DNA of 64,000 nt from Parapristionchus giblindavisi (GCA_943737045.1 CALSFV010000377.1:186001-250000), one strand, 5' to 3'; counted from the first letter of the stretch, positions 49,219 to 59,997 are shown. Numbers and translations: made by a program. Notes: generated from the sequence alone by a model not told the origin.

Positions 49219-50331
49219 ATGTCTACTCTATCAAATGATGTTGTTCTTTCCCTCATCAATGAAATGAAGGAGCAAAGAACCGAGGATCGAGGAGTCATGA
49301 AGCAGTTGATGGAGACTGTGAGTTTGTTGGGTAAGAGAATGGAAGCAGTTGAGGCTAGGAGTAGGGAGAGTGATAGTATGATTGCTCAGACTCTCCAGTC
49401 AATCACATCAACTCTCTCTACTCTCATCAACCAAGTCAGATCTAATCAAAGTCAGATTACATCTACAATAGCGAACTCTGATGTTATCAAGGAAAAAGCT
49501 ACGAGAGCTGTCTTCGTTGGTGTTCCAGAACAGAGTACGACTGATGACACTAACCGGTATGATCTTGAGTTTATCGATCGGGTGCTCGAATCAATCAATG
49601 ATCCTGAGCTATTATCTATACGAGATGCCATCTCGTTTCATAGGCATCCTAAGGAAAAGAAGCCTGGTAGCACTCATGATAGAGTGATTAAAGTACAATT
49701 GCCTAATCATTCACTACAGGAAAGATTCATCAAGGCAGGTCGAAAGATGAGAGTATGCAGACTATCAGGTTCTCCTCACAGCTACTTACGACCCGACTAT
49801 ACGCAGGAGCAGCTACAATTGGACCGCACACTACGAAAGGAAGCAGGTATTAAGAACGCTCAGGCAGGGCAACTGGAGTATCTGGTCAGAGATCTCCAGA
49901 TTGTACGACTGAGTGTTCCCCGTGCTCTACCCCCAAGATCTAAGGCTGCACTAGAACAGAGCAAAACCAAAGATCAAAGGGGCGGAGCACCCTTGCCCAA
50001 TCCGTCTGTTCCATCTATGGATGAATATCCTCCTCTTGCTAACTCTGGTGGACAGCCTAGCTCAGTCTCCGTCACTCGTTCTCGTGGTACTCTTCGTGGA
50101 AGAGGACTTGGTCGTGGTGGTACTACAGCCAGTAATACGACGGGCAGAGGTGACTCTCGTAAAAGACAGCGAGGCACCAATGACAAGCCCTCGCCTGATA
50201 ACAAGAAGACTAGATCTAGTCGAAAGGCTGAACAGGTTGTGAAAGTACCACCGAACCATGATACTGAGAATGAGAGTGACGGAATGGGCGATGATGACCT
50301 GAATGGTGATTCCATTCTTTCCGTTCACTAG
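49219..50331 (+). CDS. Retrotransposon ORF1 protein (RNA-binding, coiled coil)
   Basis: 370 aa. The N-terminal 95 residues are a Ser/Gln-rich coiled-coil-like stretch (KRMEAVEARSRESDSMIAQT). A middle part (about 100-240) has the spacing of the RRM-like/C-terminal pair of LINE ORF1 proteins (RAVFVGVPEQS, then SYLRPDYTQEQ). The tail is basic with RG repeats (RGTLRGRGLGRGG). No CCHC zinc knuckle is seen. It is expected to bind the element RNA. It ends in TAG at 50329-50331, and the frame continues open into ORF2. Confidence 0.75.
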   Translation: MSTLSNDVVLSLINEMKEQRTEDRGVMKQLMETVSLLGKRMEAVEARSRESDSMIAQTLQSITSTLSTLINQVRSNQSQITSTIANSDVIKEKATRAVFVGVPEQSTTDDTNRYDLEFIDRVLESINDPELLSIRDAISFHRHPKEKKPGSTHDRVIKVQLPNHSLQERFIKAGRKMRVCRLSGSPHSYLRPDYTQEQLQLDRTLRKEAGIKNAQAGQLEYLVRDLQIVRLSVPRALPPRSKAALEQSKTKDQRGGAPLPNPSVPSMDEYPPLANSGGQPSSVSVTRSRGTLRGRGLGRGGTTASNTTGRGDSRKRQRGTNDKPSPDNKKTRSSRKAEQVVKVPPNHDTENESDGMGDDDLNGDSILSVH

Positions 50332-53193
50332 GATTATTATAATCAGGCACATCCATCTGGTGATCTAACTTGCTCTTTATCTTTCTCAGAAAATAATTCG
50401 CCTAATTGCTTAATCTCTTCTCATATCTCTTCTAACCATACCTCACTTTGTTTACTTAATACTAGGTCAATTGGGCACAAACTCACTTATCTTGATGATT
50501 TCTTCTCCACTATGAACTATTCTATCGTTGCTCTAACAGAAACATGGGCATCCCCTTCTACTATATCTGATTCTATGTTGGCTATGTCTAGATATTCCAT
50601 TTTCCGTTGTGATCGTGATTGCAATGGAGGTGGAATAGCACTCTTATCACATTCTTCTATTCCATCTACGTCTATTTTCTCTCAATCCTTCTCTTCTTTG
50701 TGTCAAGCCTTAGGTGCGCTGGTATATCTCCCGCAAAATCTCAAAATTCAGATATTTGTTGTCTACCGTAGTCCATCATGCAGATCAATCGATTTCTCAA
50801 ATTGTCTTTCTTTTATTCATGATATCATATGCAAATCTAATCTCCCAGTTATTATTATGGGAGACTTTAACTGTAAGGAAATCGATTGGTCCCAAATGGA
50901 ATCTCACACTTCTGCCAATCATCATTCATCAATTCTTCTCTCTTTCGCTCGGTCTCTATCGCTCTTTCAATGTGTCCTATCACCTACACGTGGCAACAAT
51001 ATATTAGACCTTGTTCTGACCACTCATCCATCTGTAATCTCTTCTTGTAGAGTACTACCGCCTCTGCCAAAGCTTGATCATTCACTTATCTCACTCAATA
51101 TCAATTCTGCCTTGCCAAAGACACCGCCACGTCTAGACCGTGACTACAGTAAAACAGATTGGACAGCTGTTCAGTGCGCAATAGCCTCCATTGATTGGTA
51201 TTCCCTCTTCGCTCATTGCAGTCAAGACGCTGACACTCTCTATTCTATTTTCACCGATTCAATTCACTCTATCATAGAGCAATTTGTTCCGCTCCGCAAA
51301 CTTCATACTCATATATCACACCTCTCATCCTCATCTTTAAATTTACTTCGCAGAAGCAGAATCCTATATCGAAAGAGGTACAGAATAGGACTCTCGCCTT
51401 TTCTCCGCATGAATAAGAGATTTCGACTATCGATTAACAAGACAAGACGTGCACGAGAACGATCATTACTGAACCGACCTAACCTTAAGGCTTTTTATCG
51501 ATTCGCGGGTGATAGGATAAAGGACACTCAATCTACTATTGAATCTCTCACCGGGATTGATGGGACCGCCATTATTACTGATGAGGGTAAGGCACAAGCA
51601 TTTGCTGACAGTTTTGCATGCTCATTTAATAACACTTCATATACTATTCCCGATAAGTACGATGCACGAACAGATCGGTCTATCGATTTCATCGATTTTT
51701 CACCCACATCTATCACAACTGTAATCAAGAAACTACCTAACAGGAATTCAACATCGCCTGACCAGATACCGTATATCTTCCTAACTAATACATCCCACCA
51801 AATTGCTATCCCACTCTCGATATTATTCAATCGTTTCCTTCTTTTGTCTCAGTGTCCATCTATCTGGCTGACAGCATATGTTAAACCAGTATACAAAAGA
51901 AAAGGTAAGAAGCACGAATTGTCTAATTATCGTCCGATTAGCCTCACATGCGCCATTTCCAAAGTTATGGAACGAATTGTATGCAAGGAATTAACAATTT
52001 TTCTATCTAATAACAATCTAATGCCCAATGAACAACATGGATTTCGCATGAAACGCTCATGTAATACTTGTCTAATTTCCACTTTTGATGAGTGGCACAA
52101 AACATTGAACGAAAAGCAGTTCATTTCATGTGCATTCATTGATTTTTCTAAAGCCTTTGATTGCATCCCACTTAACCTCCTCGCATATAAATGCGAAAAG
52201 AATGGCATTAAAGGATGTTTACTTAGATGGATTGTATCTTTCTTAAATGCACGAACACAATCTGTACTTGTTGGTCAGTCCCTTTCCCGTCCATTTTCAG
52301 TTAATAGCGGAGTACCCCAAGGATCAGTTCTTGGTCCACTCTTATTCTCGTTGTACATTAGTGATATCCCTTCTATTCTACCTCTCCACTCTCGCTGTGC
52401 CATTTACGCAGATGACATTAAGTTGTATACCGTATCTAACACGTCCTTATTGCAAGAATCACTGGATCGCATTAATCAATGGTCTAACACATGGGGATTA
52501 TCCATGTCCCCTACTAAAACAGTTGTTATGCATCTCGGTCGAAATCATCCTGATGTCTCGTTCTTTATCGGTAACTGCACCCTACCAGTAGTTGACAAAA
52601 TCAAGGATCTCGGGATAACCTACAACAACAAGCTAGAATTCAATGATCACATTGAAAATATAGTAACAAAGGCATCAGCACGTTGTGCGTTTATTCATCG
52701 ATCGTTTAAGTCCCGTAGTATAAATGTGTATGCCCGTCTCTTTACAACATATGTCCGTCCTATTTTAGAGTACTGCAGTGAACTTTGGTCTCCTCAATCA
52801 ATATCCCTTATTGCACGTATCGAGTCCGTCCTTCATCGATTTTCCAGGCTCGTGTTCAGCAAGTGTAATCTGTCATATCGACCTTACCTGGAGCGCATAC
52901 AACACCTCAAGCTCCCTTCACTTCACTCCCGCCGAGATCAGAATGACCTCATATTCACGTACAATGTAATCCACTCACATCTTGACCTTGATGCCCGTAA
53001 ACTTTTTCTATTTCCTAATATTACCAACACTTCACGTAGACATAATTTATATTTAAGAACCCACAGATCTCACACAAAAAAGTTCTCATCTTTTTTGACA
53101 AATCGTATTGTTCAAAAATGGAATAATCTTGACAATAGTGTTGTTTGTACCCATAGTGCCAATGTATTTAAGTCTTATATTCGTAACTCATAA
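50332..53193 (+). CDS. Retrotransposon ORF2: endonuclease and reverse transcriptase
   Basis: The frame is open from immediately after the ORF1 stop; the first ATG is at 50512 (893 aa from there). The residues before that ATG include LNTRSIGHKLTYLDD, the start of the apurinic-type endonuclease fold, so the domain needs the upstream 60 codons. Endonuclease motifs: LTETW, GDFNCKEIDW and LDHSLI. Reverse transcriptase motifs: SNYRPISLTCAISKVMERIV, FIDFSKAFDCIP, GVPQGSVLGPLLFSLYISDI and YADDIKLY. There is no RNase H domain. The pattern fits CR1-type LINEs. It copies the element RNA at a nicked target. Confidence 0.92.
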   Translation, partial: DYYNQAHPSGDLTCSLSFSENNSPNCLISSHISSNHTSLCLLNTRSIGHKLTYLDDFFSTMNYSIVALTETWASPSTISDSMLAMSRYSIFRCDRDCNGGGIALLSHSSIPSTSIFSQSFSSLCQALGALVYLPQNLKIQIFVVYRSPSCRSIDFSNCLSFIHDIICKSNLPVIIMGDFNCKEIDWSQMESHTSANHHSSILLSFARSLSLFQCVLSPTRGNNILDLVLTTHPSVISSCRVLPPLPKLDHSLISLNINSALPKTPPRLDRDYSKTDWTAVQCAIASIDWYSLFAHCSQDADTLYSIFTDSIHSIIEQFVPLRKLHTHISHLSSSSLNLLRRSRILYRKRYRIGLSPFLRMNKRFRLSINKTRRARERSLLNRPNLKAFYRFAGDRIKDTQSTIESLTGIDGTAIITDEGKAQAFADSFACSFNNTSYTIPDKYDARTDRSIDFIDFSPTSITTVIKKLPNRNSTSPDQIPYIFLTNTSHQIAIPLSILFNRFLLLSQCPSIWLTAYVKPVYKRKGKKHELSNYRPISLTCAISKVMERIVCKELTIFLSNNNLMPNEQHGFRMKRSCNTCLISTFDEWHKTLNEKQFISCAFIDFSKAFDCIPLNLLAYKCEKNGIKGCLLRWIVSFLNARTQSVLVGQSLSRPFSVNSGVPQGSVLGPLLFSLYISDIPSILPLHSRCAIYADDIKLYTVSNTSLLQESLDRINQWSNTWGLSMSPTKTVVMHLGRNHPDVSFFIGNCTLPVVDKIKDLGITYNNKLEFNDHIENIVTKASARCAFIHRSFKSRSINVYARLFTTYVRPILEYCSELWSPQSISLIARIESVLHRFSRLVFSKCNLSYRPYLERIQHLKLPSLHSRRDQNDLIFTYNVIHSHLDLDARKLFLFPNITNTSRRHNLYLRTHRSHTKKFSSFLTNRIVQKWNNLDNSVVCTHSANVFKSYIRNS

Positions 53194-53378
53194 GTATTGT
53201 ATGCTACGATCTAGTAATCGTAGCCTTCTTTCTTACCTCCTGACTTTATCATATTGTTTAAACATTTAATTATGAATCTTAAAATACCCCCCGAGGTCAG
53301 ATAAAATTTATTATTATAATATAACATAACTAAGCGAAAATCAGACGGATAAACTGTTTAGATAGTGGAAAGGCAATC

Positions 53379-53609
53379 CTCTGGTATTTCAAAACTTAAA
53401 GACTACTTACACTTACACTTTAAGTAGACTTGTAAGTCTACTTCAAGTGAAACGTAAGTGTACTTAAAGTGTGACGTCACTATGTAAGTGTACTTAAAGT
53501 GAGACGCAAGTCTACTTAAAGTGAGAAAGTGACGTCACTCACTTAAAGTTTACTTAAAGTAAACTTCAAGTCAGTGACGATGTAGACTTAAAGTTTTGAA
53601 ATATCAGAG
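53379..53609. mobile_element. CTCTGG-ended element filled with ACTTAAAGT and TGACGTCA motifs
   Basis: The ends CTCTGGTATTTCAAAACTT and its near reverse complement enclose about a dozen copies of CTTAAAGT/ACTTAAAG and AAGTGTACTT, plus two GTGACGTCAC palindromes. It lies just after the retrotransposon. It shares its end sequence with the element at 6360-6597. Confidence 0.65.
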
Positions 53610-53766
53610 TCGAGAGGGGGTAGAATATTTCGTTTTTGCGACCCGGATATGTCATTCGAAGCGGCTTGACTGGACTTGTTTCGTTAGATTTGAGAAGTGT
53701 GAGTGCATCTAAAATTCAAAACTTTTAATTGCCTGAAGGTCAGGGGAAAGGGATTTAACGTTAAGG

Positions 53767-54120
53767 GTTTTAAAGGTGGAGACCCAAGAATGTTCATGCA
53801 AATCCCTCACATATCTCTTGTGCAAATACCTAGTGATATGCGAGTAGTTAGCGCAACCACTCATCTATCCCATATCGCAGTGGCAAACGTTCAGAGTCGC
53901 AAACATTTGTCGCAAGTTCAAATCCTATTGCCGAATTTCTTCAATTTTCAAAAAGCGCGAATTTCCTTGCACAGCCTGATGGTTCATTCATGTTTCTAGC
54001 GATCAAAAGGCTGATTGTGAATCATCATAAAATAAATAGTGTATGGTAGGTAGAATAACTTTTGCTACCTTTCTGTTTTGACAGTTTTTACGAAAATATT
54101 CGAGGGACTCCACCTTTAAA
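53767..54120 (-). mobile_element. tRNA-like dispersed element copy
   Basis: It runs from TTTTAAAGGTGGAGACCC to GGACTCCACCTTTAAAGG. It contains CGCAGTGGCAAACG and a decayed B-box (GCAAGTTCAAATCC), and ends with AACTTTTGCTACCTTTCTG as in the other copies. Confidence 0.65.
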
Positions 54121-54204
54121 GGCAGCTGGTATCCAAAAATTTCGATTCGAAATAGTTAAAATAGTTGATCTCTTGTTAACAAGAACACAAAACTGATCAT
54201 AAAT

Positions 54205-54313
54205 ATTAACAACCAATAGAACGGTCTGAACTTTACAATGATACAATGTATTAAAACTTGAAGTATTATGATGCGTTACGTTCCACGGTAAAATAAAATA
54301 ATTTATCACGAAG
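54205..54313 (-). repeat. Inverted copy of the collagen-1 3' flank
   Basis: Reverse complement of about 48425-48535 (for example AACGTAACGCATCATAATAC). No collagen coding sequence adjoins it; the PTP fragment starts about 65 bp later. Confidence 0.8.
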
Positions 54314-54378
54314 GCAATGGACGGGTAAGCAACCAAAGACCAAAGATCAAAGATCAAAAATCAATTAAAATGTTTCAG

Positions 54379-55179
54379 GAGCACGCTCAATCTCGTCTTG
54401 AGTATTGGCCTTCTGAACCTGGAGTTCAATTCGGAAGTCTTGTTGTCGAACCAATTGCTGAATACAACATGCCTCAATATATCCTGAGAGAGTTCAAGAT
54501 TTCCGATCTTCAGGTGAGAGAGAGAATCAAGATCAAAGATCAAAGATTAATGCACTGTTACATTTGCGTTACGTGTCTACGCCGTAACCCCCTCCGTCGC
54601 GTCGGACAGGCGGCGGAGGGGGTTACGGCGCAGACACGTAAGGCAAATGTAACAGTGCATAACGAATCATACATTATAGTCATCGCTTTCTCGAACGGTT
54701 CGACATTTTGAATACATCGACTGGCCAGAGCTCAGTCTTGCACCGAAGTCTGCTGAATATTTCATCGATTTCATTCAGCAGGTATGATATTAGTGATTAC
54801 ACTTTTTCCAGTTTCAAGTTACTAGTTAGAATCGATCGATAATTTCAAAGTGTTCCTAATCAATATTCCCTCTTTAGGTTCATAAAACAAAGTGTCAATT
54901 CGGAGTGGATGGTCCTATTGTTGTTCATTGTTCAACTGGTGCTGGTCGTACTGGAGTATTCATCGCTCTCGCACATATTATCGATCGGATACGACTAGAA
55001 CATGTTGTGGATGTCTTCACTACGGTATGTACACTACTTATTCTTATCGTGAACTAACTTTATAACCTTATTGATTTAAGGTGAAAGTATTACGAACGGA
55101 ACGACAAGGAATGGTACAAGAACGAGATCAATATCAATTCCTTTACATTGCTGCACGTGAATTTCTAACTTCAATTTAA
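54379..55179 (+). pseudogene. Receptor tyrosine phosphatase D2 fragment (LAR type), 5'-truncated
   Basis: Four exons in phase (54379-54513, 54680-54781, 54878-55024, 55081-55179) encode about 160 aa, ending in a stop. The sequence matches the second phosphatase domain of LAR-type receptors (C. elegans ptp-3 class): [20 protein letters not shown], the signature [10 protein letters not shown], and ERDQYQFLYIAAREF. The WPE in place of WPD is the known state of the inactive D2 domain. A good acceptor precedes the first exon, but immediately upstream is repeat DNA. The 5' part (ectodomain, membrane helix, D1) is missing from the window. It may be a duplicated gene end or the real 3' end of a distant gene. 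Confidence 0.8.
54551..54659. mobile_element. Hairpin MITE in the phosphatase fragment intron
   Basis: Nearly perfect inverted halves, TGCACTGTTACATTTGC to its mirror, with a GC-rich stem (GCCGTAACCCCCTCCG) and TAA on both sides, as in PIF/Harbinger MITEs. Confidence 0.75.
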
Positions 55180-56188
55180 TTGAAACCTATTCTAAATGTA
55201 TTCTGTACTTACTGTAACCCTCTCATTGTTGCTTGCATAGAGTTTTCGTCAAATTCGAAAACGGGTATCCTATGTCCCCCCTCTATCCCTTTTTCCTAAC
55301 TACTATTATTGAATTATATATCTAGTCGTTTCCTAGCTTGTGCCTCCAATCAATAAATCTCCAATCAATCAATAATTCGGTAGCTATTCTAACCTCTCCA
55401 TTCATAATCATAGCAAAGTCCTCATAATCCTCTCTCATCCAGCTGTGTTTATGTCTATTTCTCAACTGCCGTTTTTATCCCATCCCCGCCCACTCACATA
55501 TTCTCCCCCTGTTAGTCCCTTTCCGAATGCTGCTCCGTCTTCATCTCTTATCTCAGTGATCTACGGGTAAACACTATCACAGTATGTTTCTTCTTACCCT
55601 CCATCCCAATTGATCCTTCACTCTTTTCGTTTATCCGATCAATAATTGTGATTTCGATTGTAATAATAACCAATCAGTACTACGACCCACTCATATTGCC
55701 TCAGATATTATCTGTATTTCGATAACGTATTATGTTTATTGATTGGTTCCCCTAATAAGCATGAAATGCTAACTTTACCATTAGCCATCCGATTTGTGAC
55801 CATTTTCTATGTTTTCATCTTCTTTCGAAAAAATTGCTCATAAACGTGTTCATTTCCATTCGTTGAGATAAATTTATATTGAACATCATGTTGTTGGTCT
55901 TTTGAATACATAATAAAATTATACTCGATACAATAGACCTTTCATAAAAGGTGTGCCTTCTTGAAGCAATTCTATTAAAACATTAGAATGGTGAAATTAA
56001 TAACGTTTCTTATGCTGCAAAGCCACTTCAGAACCGTTAAAGAATGGTGAATAAGAGTTCAATGATTGGCTGCCACAACAATGGACAAACGGATGAACCT
56101 TTGTTTTTGTTAAAATGATGCAATTGGTAAATTGACTAACAAGTATGTAAGAAAATGTGTACTTGGAGACCGACCACAGATCAAACTA
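55180..56188. other. Intergenic, after the phosphatase fragment
   Basis: The first part is the likely 3' UTR. The rest is AT-rich, with no gene or strong repeat. Confidence 0.45.
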
Positions 56189-56449
56189 GAATACCTTATG
56201 CACAGAAGGAAATGATTGTAACTATATGTTTCTATTGATGAAAATATGCGAACTAATACTTAACTAAGTAGAATTCTTATTCCAATTAGGCTTCCTAAAA
56301 CACGTTTGAGAACCGACGTTCCCTATAAACAATAAACTACCTATGTAGAACGAAGTAGTAACATAAAATGATACAGGAATCAAGATAGGAAACAAGTATG
56401 AAGTGACATTCGAGAAGACAAAGCGTAAGCTTTTCCCTCCCTTATGTAC

Positions 56450-56457
56450 TATATAAG
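56450..56457 (+). promoter_or_regulatory. TATA box of collagen copy 2
   Basis: TATATAAG, 66 bp before the start codon, as in copy 1. Confidence 0.6.
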
Positions 56458-56515
56458 GAAGAAGTGAACAAGTAATTAGTATCATATCTTCCTTTTCATT
56501 TCCATCTCAATTACA

Positions 56516-57802
56516 ATGGAAACAAAGGATCTTTATGTCGAGGAACGAGCGTTACGGTACAATATTCACTTATTTTATGACAACTTGAAATATAATTTTA
56601 CCTTTAATATTACATAAATGAAACAATTGATAGAACATCAACGTAACTATTAAAACAACACAACTATTTCAGTCGTCTAGCCTTCTTTTCTGTAACCGTA
56701 TCAACAATATCTATAATCGTTGCGATAATCGCCATTCCTATGTGTTACAACTACATGACTGTAAGTTCTCAATGAGTATTGTAACATATTGTCTTTCATA
56801 TTCTTATTTATAGCACATCCATTCAAACATTCAAGATGAAGTCGATTTCTGTATGCAACGATCTACAGGTCTATGGAGACAATTCAATAATGTAAGTCGA
56901 ATCAAAGGATTTCATCTACAGATCTCCTCGAATCCATATTATTTCAGTTCGAGAGTACACGACCTTCTCGTATGCGTCGTCAAGCTTCTCATTTCTTCGA
57001 TGAAAGACAACTTCAAGATAATGAACCATCGAGAAGATTCAAAGCTCGTGCAGCTGGAACTTTCGATGCTGCTGCAGTTCGAGCATCTCGTGCAGGATAT
57101 GATGCTGGAGGAGCTGCATCAGCTGGAGGAGGAGGAGGAGGAGGATATGCTGGAGGTGCTGCAGCTGGTGGAGGTGCAGCTGTTGCTGGAGGTGGAGGAG
57201 GAGGAGGTGGATCTTGCTGTTCTTGCGGTATGGGAGCTGCTGGACCCGCAGGCCCTCCCGGCACCGATGGAGCACCCGGAAACGATGGATCAGCAGGAGC
57301 TCCTGGAGCTCCCGGAGAGAATGCTGTTGCTGCGAGCGCCATGCCTGCTGATGCATTCTGTTTCGACTGTCCTCCTGGACCTGCTGGACCAGCTGGAAAC
57401 GCCGGACCCTCCGGGCCCGCTGGAAACCCTGGAGCACCTGGCAACGATGCTTCTGGAGGAGGTCCTGGACCAGCTGGACCTCCCGGACCACCAGGACCTG
57501 CTGGAAACCCTGGATCAGCAGGAGCTCCCGGAGGACCTGGACCTGCAGGACAAACAATTGAAATGCCCGGAGGACCTGGTCCCGCCGGTCCTCCCGGTCC
57601 AGCTGGACCTCCAGGACCCGCTGGTAATCCAGGAGCTGCAGGAAACTCGCAACCCGGACCTCCTGGACCCGCCGGAGATGCGGGACCAGATGGAGCACCT
57701 GGAAACCCTGGCGCACCTGGCAATGCTGGCAACCATGGAGGATCAGGATCTGGGGGAGGATGCGACCATTGTCCACCACCTAGAACCGCTCCTGGTTATT
57801 AG
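56516..57802 (+). CDS. Cuticle collagen, copy 2, four exons
   Basis: Exons 56516-56556, 56673-56760, 56814-56891 and 56948-57802 encode 353 aa, the same protein as copy 1 apart from a few changes. After the QDNEP motif it has Ser instead of Leu, and the first glycine run is one residue longer. Other base differences are silent (GCG/GCA in GAP, GGA/GGC late in the Gly-X-Y region). Domain order, the RPSRMRR site and the cysteine clusters are as described for copy 1. Promoter and introns are conserved, so it is probably functional. Confidence 0.92.
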
Positions 57803-58242
57803 ATTGGAATTGATTGAACAGCATGTGGCTTCGGATGGCATCGATGTTGTTATTTGATAAATTATTTTTATTTTCCCTATTAAACGTAACGCATTACAGT
57901 GGTAGCCAGTAGGATATCATATTTTGTTTTTTTTTCTATAAGTTTTCTTGTATTTAACACCTGGAAATTTGTATATAGTGTACTCATGCATGTTTCACAA
58001 TCTATACCGAGATATGGGGTCGGTTTTAGAATTTAGACGGCTTCCAGGCTACAGTATCTCAAAATGATTCCTCATTTTACTTAAGAAGTTACTTCTCCTC
58101 TAATTCTTAAAGAAGGATACCCTTGAATTGGCATGTCTGACTCCCGCAACGATTAACACGGAACAGAATGCTAATTTTGTATATAAATTAGTGAGCGGGA
58201 TAGAGTCAAGTATGCAAATCAAACAGGAACTCTCTACTTGCC

Positions 58243-58715
58243 TTAAAGGTGGTGTCCGGGCAAAATTTTCGTGAACAAACTGTGAAGACAGAAAGATAGT
58301 AAAAGTTATTCTGCATACCTTACATAAATTAGTTTATGCTAATTTAGCTTATTGATCGCTAGAATCATTAATGAATCCATGCTTGATGTACAGGCAAGGG
58401 CGCGAAATTATGAAAATAGGAAAGCTCAGCAATAGGTTTCGAACCCGCGACGTTACGCTTACTAGTGAGCACTTTTGCCACTGCGCTACGGGATTGATGA
58501 ATGGTCGTGCTAATTTCTTGCATATCACTTGCCCATTGCATAATAGATATGTTATATATTTGCATAGACATTCGCTGGCCTCCATCTTTAAAAGTAGAAC
58601 TTTCAATGCTCATGACAAGCTTCAAAAATATCATCAAGCAATATGAAATATGTCGATCGGATCGTGTGATAAATCTCTTGTTACGAAAAAAATCGAGGGT
58701 CTCCATTTTTAAACG
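58243..58715 (-). mobile_element. tRNA-like dispersed element copy
   Basis: It runs from TTAAAGGTGGTGTCCGGG to CCATTTTTAAACG, with an internal GGCCTCCATCTTTAAA. Its minus strand has AGCGCAGTGGCAAAAG and GCGGGTTCGAAACC (B-box). This is the best-preserved form of the family; mirror copy at 62185-62660. Confidence 0.7.
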
Positions 58716-58723
58716 TATTCATT

Positions 58724-59215
58724 AAGACACCGGCTCATTGTCAGTAAAAATAAGATTGTAAGATTCGAGTGTTGCAACATGTTGAGCCAGTGACCCCGGA
58801 CATCGACCTCACCGATCTGGCTCAAATTTTTTTATGGATACCCCCATGGGCCCCCATCACAAAATGGGCATTCATTTGGGTTGATTCCTTGAAACACAGA
58901 TGTGGTGGGTTTTCGAAATTTGAAAACTCGATTTTCACCAAACAAAAATGGAGCGACCTAGGACCAATGTTAGTGTCGATTAATTATAAGTATAAATAAA
59001 CAACAAAAACTGGATATACGACGGTCCGGAGATCCGATCGAATACTGATTTTTTTACCTTCTCAAAGCATTCTAAAATTAATTAAAATTTTAAAACAAAA
59101 AAGTGCAGTCCAATTTTTGCCTCTTCTTATAGAGCAAAAAAATCCGCGTCGAATAAGTGAAAAAATTAAAAAATCGAAAGGTACTCATATTGAAGAGCTC
59201 GTCGAGTGGAACAAC
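58724..59215 (+). repeat. Spacer repeat unit, copy 1
   Basis: It begins AAGACACCGGCTCA and contains GATACCCCCATGGGCCCCCA. Related copies are at 60468-60985 (direct) and 61660-62170 (inverted). Confidence 0.75.
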
Positions 59216-59997
59216 TTTCATGTTCAGGGCTGGGACAGAAAATTATTTTTTTCTGAAATCAGAAAACAGAAATTTCTGTTTTCAAAAAGCAGAAAAAACA
59301 GAAAATTCAGAAAAAAAACAGAAAATGTCATAAATCTTTGATTTGCCTTGTTTTCTTAATGTTTTTATTAGTTTTGTGGTAAAACCAATTTCGCATACAT
59401 TTTTATCTAGGCGCCAGCGAAAAACACCAAATTGTAAAACTATAGAATCGAAACGATACCGATTTCAGTTGACTAAATCCAACTCCGAGATACCAAAGTC
59501 CGATCTCGAAATCTTCGGCCGTATATATGTACACAGAGATTAAATTTGTCCGAGTAGGGATAGTTTGCGAACGATTTTCCATTATCCTGGCAAATGCTTC
59601 CCTGTATGTGACAAATAGCTGTTTTTGTTTTTGTTTTTCGACTACCATTTGCCAGAATGTGGACAAATCGTGCACACAAGTAAGGAAAGATGGGAAATTG
59701 ATGCCCTAATTGGGCCAATTTACTCTCTCTGTGAACGGTATTTGAAAAAAACTTCATAAATGAGTTCCTGTGCATCTTTGAGTTCCTGTGCACCAGGGTT
59801 GGGATATTTTGTTTGGTATTTTTTGTTTTGTTTTTTTGGGTTTTTGAGAACCCAAAAACTCCCCTAGGATAGTCACGTAGACAGAAGTGTCATGGTGCAC
59901 AGGAACTCGGATTATGCCCTCTGCAGCGAATCAATGGAATCATGATCGCAACGGCTATCGTTCGCTCCTGCCGTACTTTGTTAGATCAGTCTGAACT
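59216..59997. other. Spacer of the collagen palindrome, left part
   Basis: A low-complexity CAGAAAA/TTTCTG run lies at 59230-59330. A direct AGTTCCTGTGCA repeat at 59763-59793 recurs inverted at about 59899. No gene. Confidence 0.45.

Larger units (their letters stand above)
48764..53330 (+). mobile_element. CR1-like non-LTR retrotransposon, two ORFs
   Basis: The 5' region starts with tandem TGTCTATCATAGACCCTCTC units (48764-48813), followed by an untranslated leader, ORF1 (49219-50331) and ORF2 (50332-53193). The 3' end has ATAAAATTTATTATTATAAT instead of poly-A. Both ORFs are intact, so the copy may be young. Target duplications were not found, so the boundaries are approximate. Confidence 0.85.
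56189..57816 (+). repeat. Collagen duplication unit, copy 2
   Basis: Counterpart of 46776-48401. It continues on its right side into sequence shared with the inverted third copy. Confidence 0.85.
56901..59215 (+). repeat. Left arm of the collagen inverted duplication
   Basis: This arm pairs with 61665-64000 in inverted orientation (axis about 60450). It contains the end of collagen copy 2, its 3' flank, a tRNA-like element and a spacer repeat. The visible left limit is set by the window end; the true arm may extend further left. Confidence 0.85.
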
